Virus record (IMG/VR): IMGVR_UViG_3300025326_000042
Location: 1-54,567 of that record
DNA length: 54,567 nucleotides
Direction: 5' to 3' (one strand)
Source: a virus
Below the pieces are notes generated by a model. It had not been told where the DNA came from and ran no database searches. It saw nothing but the letters and a program-made list of their open reading frames with translations. Shown piece after piece: positions 22,310-29,996 of this stretch. A program made the position numbers and the translations under genes. Each line of letters begins with the position of its first letter. Position 1 is the first letter of the stretch.

Positions 22310-22410
22310 CCTTCGTCCTCCTCGATGGCCGTCCGGCAGGCCATGATGTCGGCGATCTTGTAGCGGTGCTGCCAGCAGAACCTCTGGCGCAGGAGCCGGA
22401 TCGGGTTCAT
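22306..22410 (-). CDS. Very small basic protein (34 aa)
   Basis: A 34-codon frame (MNPIRLLRQRFCWQHRYK start) ends in an ATGA overlap with the XhlA-like gene. It begins nine bases after the stop of the upstream structural gene. The ribosome-binding site is only moderate. No function is recognised. Confidence 0.5.
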   Translation of the reverse strand: MNPIRLLRQRFCWQHRYKIADIMACRTAIEEDEG

Positions 22411-22418
22411 AGCACCAT

Positions 22419-23546
22419 CTATCCTGCTGCCAGCAGCCTCCGGCGGTCTGCGGCGGCTGCTGCGGGATCGTCCGTCAGCGCGATCAGCTCGACGCAGAGG
22501 GCAGTCACTTCCAGGTTGGCGGCGTCGCCTGCCGGAAAGCGTTTGGCTCCCGCTTCGAGATTGGGAATATCCCAGGAGCCGCCAGGCGCGGTGTTGATCA
22601 AGCCGCGCACCCCGCGCCACTCCGTGTTGTCGATGGTATCCATTAGCTTCAGGACTTGATTGGCTCCACTTTGCTGGATCACGGCGTAAAGCGTCGCACC
22701 CTTGTTCGCCACGTTCATCCGTGTCCGCATGATGACATAGACGCCACCAACGACCCCCGTTGGCGAAGCCGTCGTGAGCGCTGAAACCTCTGTGGCGATA
22801 CCCTGTGCCGCGTAGCAGATCGTTGTCCCGTCGTCCGGCGTCCCGCCCGCCACAAAGTCGTCCCAGTCCGTGTAGACCCCCACCCACCCGTCCACGACGT
22901 TGCCGTTTGGGTCGAGGCGGAAGGACTCAGCCGTTGCGCCTGGCCGGTCGGCTCCACTCGCTCCTGTGGCAGTGGCCCAATTCGACCACCGCTTCGTCAG
23001 CCCCGTTCCCACATCGCCCGTGACGACCCACAGGAGGACGCGGCCATTGGTCGGTCGGTTCGCCGTAGTGAAGGTCGCTTCCACGAGACCGTTGATCTCA
23101 AGGATGCAGGTCGTCCCGTTCCACTCGCGGCGGATCGTCAGCAGGTCGCTTGAAGCGTAGTCGGAGGAAGAGATGGCGTCCGCTGTGCCATCGTTCTGTG
23201 TGAGCGCGACCTTGTAGCGCCCGTTCGCTTGGCCGATGCCGCGAAGCCCGATGCAATGGTAGAGACCGTCCCCATCTGTGTCCGTGTATTGCCATCTGTA
23301 GCAAATACCAAAGAGCACACTGGCGTCGATGGCGCTATTGATCGCCTTAAACTGACCAACCTCCCAGACGGGGACGCCAGTGAAGTCTGCGGCGTTCTGC
23401 TCCATCGGCAGGGCGTATGCACCGGGGCTGATCGCCTGGATGTAGTACGCACCCTCCGAGCCGCCGATGGTGTAGGGTGAAGGCAGGTTGTAGCTCGGCG
23501 CGTGGTTGACGACCGGCCCGAAACCGCCGCGCAGCGTCCTAGCCAA
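22419..23546 (-). CDS. Virion appendage protein, possibly with ConA-like domain (375 aa)
   Basis: The protein is rich in beta-strand, Gly, Thr and Ala. Around residues 80-240 it carries a strand pattern (WQYTDTDGDGLYHCIGLRG, TCILEINGLVEATF) resembling concanavalin/LamG-like modules of tail proteins. The start is inferred as TTG 23544-23546 inside the end of the upstream gene, because no ATG/GTG lies nearby in frame and the frame above overlaps another gene. It is the last of the tail-appendage genes before the lysis cluster, so it is likely exposed at the tail tip. Confidence 0.65.
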   Translation of the reverse strand: MARTLRGGFGPVVNHAPSYNLPSPYTIGGSEGAYYIQAISPGAYALPMEQNAADFTGVPVWEVGQFKAINSAIDASVLFGICYRWQYTDTDGDGLYHCIGLRGIGQANGRYKVALTQNDGTADAISSSDYASSDLLTIRREWNGTTCILEINGLVEATFTTANRPTNGRVLLWVVTGDVGTGLTKRWSNWATATGASGADRPGATAESFRLDPNGNVVDGWVGVYTDWDDFVAGGTPDDGTTICYAAQGIATEVSALTTASPTGVVGGVYVIMRTRMNVANKGATLYAVIQQSGANQVLKLMDTIDNTEWRGVRGLINTAPGGSWDIPNLEAGAKRFPAGDAANLEVTALCVELIALTDDPAAAAADRRRLLAAG

Positions 23547-23997
23547 TGAGCGCCGCCTGTCCGAGCGTCCAGGAAATCTCCCACGTGCCGTCAGCCCGCT
23601 GCGCCACGACCGCGCCTGTGAATGTCTGCTGCCAGTTGAGGCAAGCAGCTTTCCCACCATCGAGCTCGCCAAAGAAGGTGGCGGAGACGCGCCACGTCGC
23701 CGATCCCGTGTGGGAGGTTAGGGCGTCCCGCAGCGCAGCAGCCATCACGCGGAGACGCCGCAGGCGAGCAGCGCTCGCGGGCAGCAGATGAGTCACGGCG
23801 GCAACGTGCGCTACCGTGTCCACGGCGACGCGGCAGAGAATCCCCCGCAGGTCATCTATCCAGATGTGCTCGTTCGAGTTGGTGAGGATGCTCGGCATGA
23901 AGGGCGGTTCAAGCTGGGGCGATGGCGGCGGATCGTAGGAGATACCCGCCATGTCCAGGAGAACCAGGTCACGGAGATCGGCTTTACGGATCGTCAT
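23539..23997 (-). CDS. Putative tail-associated protein of unknown function (152 aa)
   Basis: No motif is recognised. The N-terminus is mixed alpha/beta, the centre has a helical Ala/Arg-rich stretch, and the C-terminal half looks beta-rich (SATWRVSATFFGELDGG, TWEISWTLGQAALIG). ATGA coupling joins it to the upstream fibre-like gene, and it sits within an uninterrupted set of appendage genes. A structural role is inferred from position. Confidence 0.7.
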   Translation of the reverse strand: MTIRKADLRDLVLLDMAGISYDPPPSPQLEPPFMPSILTNSNEHIWIDDLRGILCRVAVDTVAHVAAVTHLLPASAARLRRLRVMAAALRDALTSHTGSATWRVSATFFGELDGGKAACLNWQQTFTGAVVAQRADGTWEISWTLGQAALIG

Positions 23998-24689
23998 GTG
24001 CTCAGCGGCCTCTTCACGCGCAACGTCGTCGTCGCGTCCTTCGGCGTACCGACGATGGTGCCCCAGTTGACGCGCAGCAGCCGATTCGCCGGTATGGTCG
24101 CATTGGTCATCGAGCTGGTGTTCGCGCTCTTCTCCGAGGATAGTGTGAGGGTTGCAATCGTCGTCCAGGCAGCCGGATTCACCGTGTCGAGATCGTCCGT
24201 GTCCGCATATTGCCAGGTGACGGGCAGCCCGCTCGCGCCCGGCGCAGTCTCGGCATCGACGTATAGCTTCACCGCCGTCTCGTCTGCGGGGCCGCTGTGG
24301 TGAACCGCGCCCTGCTGGTCCCCGGCTGTGATGGTGACACCCTGAGCCGCATCGGGGACGTTAGAGTAGTGATATAAGGAGTTGAGTGCCGTGCTGATCT
24401 CTGCCCAGCCGGTCGCACCGTTGTTGTTCACGTAGAGCTTGTTGTCAACGGTATTCCAGCAGAGCGTCCCCGCACTCGCGCTGTGCGTTGGCGCTCCAGT
24501 CGTGGTCTTCGTCTGTACAACAACTTCACCTACCGGCGTGGTCGCGTGAGAACCGCCCTTGATCGCGCCTCCTGCGATGAGCTGTAGGATCACATTGATG
24601 TTGCCCGCCTCGATGTCGTCGGGCTGATACAGATCGAAGGTGCCTGGGCCTGCCGACGGCTGGAACTTGCCCGTGATTGGAATCGGCAT
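23994..24689 (-). CDS. Tail fibre-like protein (231 aa)
   Basis: The segment GTLCWNTVDNKLYVNNNG is the familiar short beta motif of phage fibre and appendage proteins that precedes trimeric shaft regions. The rest is Thr/Ala/Gly-rich beta sequence. It abuts the 509-residue fibre protein with no gap and is coupled to the next gene by ATGA. It probably forms part of the host-contact apparatus. Confidence 0.7.
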   Translation of the reverse strand: MPIPITGKFQPSAGPGTFDLYQPDDIEAGNINVILQLIAGGAIKGGSHATTPVGEVVVQTKTTTGAPTHSASAGTLCWNTVDNKLYVNNNGATGWAEISTALNSLYHYSNVPDAAQGVTITAGDQQGAVHHSGPADETAVKLYVDAETAPGASGLPVTWQYADTDDLDTVNPAAWTTIATLTLSSEKSANTSSMTNATIPANRLLRVNWGTIVGTPKDATTTLRVKRPLST

Positions 24690-26219
24690 TTACGTCACCA
24701 CCACATCATCGCCGTCCGACAGAATGCCTGGGTTGTCCGAACGCCAGCAGCGATACGTCTCCTGTGCGCCCCACTGGTTCGTGTGCGTGATGTTGTTTCG
24801 GTACGACCCCGCGACGCCGATCCCTGTGCTCGACTGCTTGATCGTCGCCAGGTCGGGGATGCGGTCGGGATGGCAGAACCAGAGGTGCTCGCCCGCCTCG
24901 ATCTTGATCGCCGTGTACGTGCGGACGACCGTGCTGGACACGATACTCTCACCATCCGCTGTATCGTCGAGAGCAAGTACCTGAGCGTTCGTAATCGTGT
25001 CCGTGCCGTTTACCGCTGGCCCCATGTAGATGCGGTTGTTGGGCTGTGTTGTTGTAGGCACGGGAGTCACGGTGCCGAGGTTTTGATTGTCCGAGCGATA
25101 TTGCTGGAAGGTCTCGGCGAATCCGCTGTCGTTGGTATGACTCATCGTGAGCAAGTCGCTGAACGCCGCCCACTCGCTGTTGATGGCGAAGTAGAGCGCC
25201 GCGCCAAGCGCCGAGCGGTAGGCATACCAACAATACTGGCCCGCTCCAATAATAACCGCAGCGGGCATCGCGCCGGTCTTGCCCGTGTTCAGTTCCGACG
25301 TGCCACCCGCGCCATCGAGGGCAAGTATCTGCGCGGAGCTGAGCTGCGTCGCCTGGCTATTCGGCCCCATGTAACGCCGGTTGATGTAAGAGATCGTCAC
25401 GGTCTTGGTCTTGGTCTGGCCAGCTACGACAACTGTAGCCGTGAAGATACGTGTACTGCCAACCGTTGTGCCGCGATACCAGTTGGGTGCATTTAGGTAC
25501 TGGAGGAAGGGCGTTAGCAGCGTTACTGGATAGTCGGCTGGGTTGATCTCACCCCCGTCAATGTCGATCTTGGGGCCAGGTGCATCCCCTGATGGAGTCC
25601 CCACATAGGTGAGATCGAACTTCGTGTGATTCGGTGGGCTGATATCCTCCGGCGAGCTTGCACCACCAACTTCGTGATTCGTTGCCGAGTAGCCGTCCAC
25701 GGTGAAGGTGGCGATGCTTGGTGTAAACGTCTGCGGGTTCAGCAGTGAAAGCTCCACCCAAAAGCTCAGCACGGAGTCATACATCACGCCCATCGTCCCT
25801 CCAGGGTTGATCGTCAGCGTATTCGCCGTGAGCCTGAGTAGCGAGCCTCCCAAAGCGTTTACGTCCTGGAGCGTGATGTTGTAGGAACCGACATTGTGTA
25901 AGTACGCGATCTGCCCATTCCGGCCAGCGGCTATTGTTGGCTGCGAGGTAAGCGTGATGGCGCTCGCGCTGTCAATCTGGCAATCCGGCTCCCCGTCTGT
26001 AACGGTGATAGCGGAAGAGGCGATGAGCGTCTGCGTGGCGACGAACGTAAACAGTTCTCGGATGCCGCCACTGACTTGAGCGATGGGCAAGATTCCCACC
26101 ACATCACCAAGCCGCACCTGTCCCGCACCTGTCGAGATCGCGTTGAGCCTGGCCTTAATCGCCTGCACCTCGTCCCAGAGCCTTCTAACAGTAGTGGCCA
26201 GTGGCAGGAACGCGCTCAC
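24690..26219 (-). CDS. Tail fibre/tip protein with an internal duplication (509 aa)
   Basis: A coiled-coil-like start (RRLWDEVQAIKARLNAI) is followed by beta-rich sequence typical of fibre shafts. The C-terminal 230 residues contain two related modules, each beginning YMGP, then an ILALD or VLALD strand, a C-x-Y/F aromatic strand, and ending in QQYRSDN or RCWRSDN. The module was therefore duplicated in the gene. The GTG start shares GTGA with the upstream stop. A receptor-binding role is likely but not demonstrable here. Confidence 0.75.
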   Translation of the reverse strand: MSAFLPLATTVRRLWDEVQAIKARLNAISTGAGQVRLGDVVGILPIAQVSGGIRELFTFVATQTLIASSAITVTDGEPDCQIDSASAITLTSQPTIAAGRNGQIAYLHNVGSYNITLQDVNALGGSLLRLTANTLTINPGGTMGVMYDSVLSFWVELSLLNPQTFTPSIATFTVDGYSATNHEVGGASSPEDISPPNHTKFDLTYVGTPSGDAPGPKIDIDGGEINPADYPVTLLTPFLQYLNAPNWYRGTTVGSTRIFTATVVVAGQTKTKTVTISYINRRYMGPNSQATQLSSAQILALDGAGGTSELNTGKTGAMPAAVIIGAGQYCWYAYRSALGAALYFAINSEWAAFSDLLTMSHTNDSGFAETFQQYRSDNQNLGTVTPVPTTTQPNNRIYMGPAVNGTDTITNAQVLALDDTADGESIVSSTVVRTYTAIKIEAGEHLWFCHPDRIPDLATIKQSSTGIGVAGSYRNNITHTNQWGAQETYRCWRSDNPGILSDGDDVVVT

Positions 26220-27463
26220 GGGATCACCGCCATCAGGGAGGAGCTTTGCAGAGCCGTACTGTATGAGGTGTGGCTGCCGATGGGCAGCAGCGTGTCGCTG
26301 TAGTCCGCCCAGATGCTCGTCGCCACGGGCTGCTGGAGGCGCATGAGCAGGTAATCGTTCGTCAGCCTGCCACCCTCGCCGAAGGCGTAGATCGCGAGGT
26401 CTCGCTCGTCGTAGGCGAAGCCGCTGTAGTTATAGCTCGCGCTTGGAATGGGTATGTTGTTCCCGATGTTCTGCCAGGTCTGCCCCTGGTCGATTGACTC
26501 CAAAACCTCATGCGCGTTCGGGGAGGCCTGTATATCGATGTGTAGAACGTAGAGCTTCCCGCCGTTCTTCGCGCCTGTCGGGCCGATGGCTATCTGAAAG
26601 CTGGATGAGCCAAAGTCCTTCTTGTTGACCCAACTCCCGCCGTTATTGTCGCTCACAACGATACCTGTATTGTTCCCGGTCAGCAGGATACTGACCATGA
26701 CGATCCTGTTGTCCGGGAGTTGCAGGGCGCCCCTCCTTCTGCCAACATTGCCTGCGTAGAAGACGCCAGAGGCGTCATTCACCGTCCACGTCGCGCCCCT
26801 GTCCGTTGTGAAGAGTGTTAGGCAATTAGTCCCACCACTGCCAAGCCGATCACCTATAGCTGCAACTCGCTGATCGTTCGTCGGGTGCGCCACAAGATGA
26901 GAGAACATGCGGTCGGTGCCCACCCCGCCATCCTCTTGCTTCGAGAGTATCCATGTGTCTCCTTGGTCGGTCGAGTAGAGGATTTTGGACCTGCCGTTCA
27001 CGTTATCTACATTCTGGCCGGTCAGCCCCCACACGCGACCGGAGGCGTCGATAGCGAAGGCTTGCCAGGCGTCGTTCGTGGATGGACGCGCCAGAGTAGC
27101 CCACGTCGCGCCCGCATCTTTCGTCCGCAGCACGGTCGTATCCTGATTCAACTCCGTGGTGGCGGCGACGATGAACCATAGACTATTCGTGAGCGCGAAC
27201 GTCTGGAAGCGGTCTTTCGTAACCTCCTCAGCCCCGAGACGGCTGTTAAATCTCACCTCATTGCGCCGCCAAAGGAACACGCGCTCGGTGGGCGTAGCTA
27301 CCATCGCCGCCGCCAGGACGCGACAGCGCCTGCTCGTGCTCGGCCCGATTGCGATGTCTTTCCCCTTCGCCAAACTGGGCCATGCAGGGAAGCCGGTGGC
27401 TGGTCTGAGCAGCCCGACACTGAGAAGACCGTTCGTGCTCTTGTAGATGCCTCGCGTGCTCAT
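26216..27463 (-). CDS. Asp-box (BNR) beta-propeller tail protein (415 aa)
   Basis: Five Asp-box motifs of the S/T-x-D-x-G-x-T-W type are visible (TKDAGATW, STDQGDTW, TTDRGATW, SDNNGGSW, SIDQGQTW), predicting a sialidase-like propeller. The catalytic triad of true sialidases cannot be recognised, so binding rather than hydrolysis is likely. The first 45 residues (GIYKSTN..., LRPATGF, LAKGKDIAIGP) match residues about 92-130 of the neighbouring 501-residue protein, showing the two are paralogues. It is coupled to its neighbour by ATGA. Confidence 0.8.
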   Translation of the reverse strand: MSTRGIYKSTNGLLSVGLLRPATGFPAWPSLAKGKDIAIGPSTSRRCRVLAAAMVATPTERVFLWRRNEVRFNSRLGAEEVTKDRFQTFALTNSLWFIVAATTELNQDTTVLRTKDAGATWATLARPSTNDAWQAFAIDASGRVWGLTGQNVDNVNGRSKILYSTDQGDTWILSKQEDGGVGTDRMFSHLVAHPTNDQRVAAIGDRLGSGGTNCLTLFTTDRGATWTVNDASGVFYAGNVGRRRGALQLPDNRIVMVSILLTGNNTGIVVSDNNGGSWVNKKDFGSSSFQIAIGPTGAKNGGKLYVLHIDIQASPNAHEVLESIDQGQTWQNIGNNIPIPSASYNYSGFAYDERDLAIYAFGEGGRLTNDYLLMRLQQPVATSIWADYSDTLLPIGSHTSYSTALQSSSLMAVIP

Positions 27464-28965
27464 GCCCGCCTCGCAATCCCGCGAGCGGCAATGGCGTCAT
27501 TGCTGCCGGTGAACTTGCCATCGAGACCCAGAGAGATGTCCCGCAGCGGATAGTGCGCTGGACAGATGCCAGGCTTGTCGAGAGCGAAGACACGTGCAGA
27601 CGCTCCCTCTTCCAGTGTGGAGATGTAGAGGACGCCCCCCGAACCCGCGAGCCGGTCGTAAGTCAGCCCTGCGAATGTATTGACAGCCGCCGGAACATCG
27701 GTCGAATCCAGGATAGTCAGCCAGCTTAGCCCTCGATCCATACTCCGTACTAGCACAGGATTCAGAGCGGAACCGCCGCTGGCGAGCAGCACGTCCGCCC
27801 CGATGTCGATGATCTGGTAGGAGTAGGTGGAGAAGATAACTGGCCCTTCCGTCCACTGAGTCGCGCCGAAGTCGTCCGTATAGATGGCCGTTATGCGGCG
27901 GATGGCGACGATGCGATTCGTCGGAACGTGAAGCAGGACTCCGTGGCGTAAGCCTTCGACGCTCTGCCCCGCGCTGCCCTCGTTCCGAGTGAAGTCAGCG
28001 CCGTTCTGCGTCACCCAAGTGTTGGCTATTCCATTCGCCCTGTCGCCGATGATAGCGATGATCGCGCTGCTGGCCAGGTGCGTCATGATGTCGAGGAAGC
28101 GCCGCCATTGGAGAGGAGTGCCAGCTTGTGATGTATCCTGGTATACCAGAGTCCAATTGGCTCCATCGTCGATGCTCTTGTACACGGCGGGCGCATGTCC
28201 CGCTTCAGCGCTTGGGACAGCGCCGGTGGCGGCGAGCCAGAGAACGCCGCCTGGAGCGATTTCGACATCCTGCACCCCCCACCAGTAGCCGTTCGACAGA
28301 TTCGGAGCGGGGCCGATATTCGCCCACGTCACGCCTTCGTCGGTAGACCTCTGTAGCTGGCCGACATGTGGCCCGTATGTCGGTGAGTTGCCGTCCGACG
28401 TTGCAATGCGATAGAGATTGTTACCCAGTCGCTTGAGACTGTCGAGTGGGAACTGGCTGGCGGCGACAGGATCCTGCTTCAACACCCATGAGACCTCTAG
28501 TCTGGCAGTGCGACGGGGATATGTAGCAGAACCGCCAATAGGACTCTGCACCACGGTCGGCCAATCGTTATAGAGAGCGACAGGCCCGACAGCAATATCC
28601 TTCCCCTTCGCCAGCAGCGGCCACGCGGCAAACCCAGTAGCCGGTCGCAGCATCCGCACTGTCTCCATTGCGTCCGTGGACTTGTAGATGCCTACGCCTT
28701 TGATGAAGATGGCCTCAACGGAGATACGCAACAGCCGACCAGGACGCTGCCCCGCACCTACGAGAACTTCAGCGGACTCTCGCTCCATGCGGCCAGGCCG
28801 TTGTCCTGCTCCGATCAGGACTTCGGTGGAGCCGCGCAAAAGACGCGCCGCTCGTTGCCCCGCGCCGACAAGAATCTCCGTAGAGCCTCGCAGCAGACGT
28901 GCAGTACGGCTACCGGCAGCGACTAGCGCCTCAGTTGACTCGCGGAGCAGTCGTGCGAAAGACAC
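27460..28965 (-). CDS. Asp-box propeller tail protein with N-terminal 18-residue repeats (501 aa)
   Basis: The N-terminus consists of about five tandem 18-residue repeats (consensus ARLLRGSTEVLVGAGQRP), which look like an alternating coil or beta-solenoid. The paralogous GIYKSTD.../LRPATGF/LAKGKDIAVGP segment follows, then an Asp-box propeller (STDEGVTW, SIDDGANW, TDDFGATQW, SMDRGLSW). The GTG start shares one base with the preceding TAG. The protein is likely anchored to the tail by its repeats with the propeller outward. Function beyond probable carbohydrate binding is unknown. Confidence 0.8.
   Translation of the reverse strand: MSFARLLRESTEALVAAGSRTARLLRGSTEILVGAGQRAARLLRGSTEVLIGAGQRPGRMERESAEVLVGAGQRPGRLLRISVEAIFIKGVGIYKSTDAMETVRMLRPATGFAAWPLLAKGKDIAVGPVALYNDWPTVVQSPIGGSATYPRRTARLEVSWVLKQDPVAASQFPLDSLKRLGNNLYRIATSDGNSPTYGPHVGQLQRSTDEGVTWANIGPAPNLSNGYWWGVQDVEIAPGGVLWLAATGAVPSAEAGHAPAVYKSIDDGANWTLVYQDTSQAGTPLQWRRFLDIMTHLASSAIIAIIGDRANGIANTWVTQNGADFTRNEGSAGQSVEGLRHGVLLHVPTNRIVAIRRITAIYTDDFGATQWTEGPVIFSTYSYQIIDIGADVLLASGGSALNPVLVRSMDRGLSWLTILDSTDVPAAVNTFAGLTYDRLAGSGGVLYISTLEEGASARVFALDKPGICPAHYPLRDISLGLDGKFTGSNDAIAARGIARRA
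28693..28956 (-). repeat. Five tandem 54-bp (18-codon) repeats
   Basis: The 5' end of the 501-residue tail gene encodes five successive 18-residue units starting at residues 4, 22, 40, 58 and 76. Units 2 and 3 are nearly identical, while unit 5 has diverged. The period is exact in codons, so copy number could change without shifting frame. Confidence 0.85.
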
Positions 28966-29987
28966 TACACCACCTGGATGCCGAACTCGGCATTATCTAC
29001 GTCCGTGATGTCCCACGGCAGGCTGTCTGCCGGGTTGTCTTGCCAAAGCTCAGTGTAGGTCTGTGGCGTCTGATTGAGCGTCTTCGTCGCGCCAAGGTAA
29101 TCGACGCCAGCTTGCCTTGTCATCGCCTTCACGTCGCGCACGCCTGCATCGTCCGTCTCGCCGTAGAGGTGCACTTGCACAGCGGCGATCTGGCCCGGGC
29201 CGCTCAAGTTCTCGAAGGCGTAAGAGTCCTTCTGCCCGCTCGTATTCGATTCCACGTAGTCGGTGTCCACAGGCGGATTCTCGTCCACACATAAGTAGTT
29301 CGCCTGCGTAGGCGTCGGCGTGAACTGCGCGTAGTTGCCAGCGCCATTGGGCAGGATATTCTGCACACGGCAGTCGTTGAGGAAGTCGTTTCGAGATGCG
29401 CCCTGCTCGTTCAGCAGGTAGAGATCATCCACGTCCACGACCAAGTAGTCGCCTACTTCCGCGAGCAACGCGATCTGATCAAAGACAGTCTTCGTGCCTC
29501 CATTCTTCGTGTCGATGTTCTGTGCGTTGATGCGCTCCTGGCCATCCACGCGCACCACCAGGAAGCCCAGCGTGTCATGCAGCTTGATCTTGACTTCGAG
29601 ATAGCGCCAGATACCCTCGCCGAAGGCGCAAGAGCCTATAAGTACAGGGGAGCCGCCATCTTGATAGAAGCGTAGCTCTGCGCCCGTCCCTACGCCCGTA
29701 AACTTCATGTACACATGCGATGTGGAGCCGCCATCCGACTCGAACGCGAGAAACCTTGGCGAAGGGGACGAGAGGGGGGTCGCCTTGACCGCGCATCCCA
29801 AGACGATGACATCATCCTCCTCTGTCGTTGACAGCGACCTCTTCAGTTGGCTGGCGGGAGAAGGCGTATAAGAGAGGCGGGCTCCGTTCCCTGTGCGCCC
29901 AGCAACGAGCGTGACCCCCTGCATCGCCGTCCACTTGTTTTTCAGGAACAGATTATCATCGAAGCCGTCGAACATAATGATACTCAT
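28965..29987 (-). CDS. Tail protein with ConA/LamG-like domain (340 aa)
   Basis: The first 200 residues have the layout of a concanavalin-like lectin/glucanase fold found in phage tail proteins: an N-terminal FDGFDD, a GNGARLSY strand, RFLAFESDGG and DVDDLYLLNEQGASRNDFL, the last a very common phage signature. The C-terminal part has further beta strands. It lies between the hub gene and the propeller proteins and is probably a tail-tip or baseplate component that contacts glycans. Confidence 0.8.
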   Translation of the reverse strand: MSIIMFDGFDDNLFLKNKWTAMQGVTLVAGRTGNGARLSYTPSPASQLKRSLSTTEEDDVIVLGCAVKATPLSSPSPRFLAFESDGGSTSHVYMKFTGVGTGAELRFYQDGGSPVLIGSCAFGEGIWRYLEVKIKLHDTLGFLVVRVDGQERINAQNIDTKNGGTKTVFDQIALLAEVGDYLVVDVDDLYLLNEQGASRNDFLNDCRVQNILPNGAGNYAQFTPTPTQANYLCVDENPPVDTDYVESNTSGQKDSYAFENLSGPGQIAAVQVHLYGETDDAGVRDVKAMTRQAGVDYLGATKTLNQTPQTYTELWQDNPADSLPWDITDVDNAEFGIQVV

Positions 29988-29996
29988 ATACTCCTC

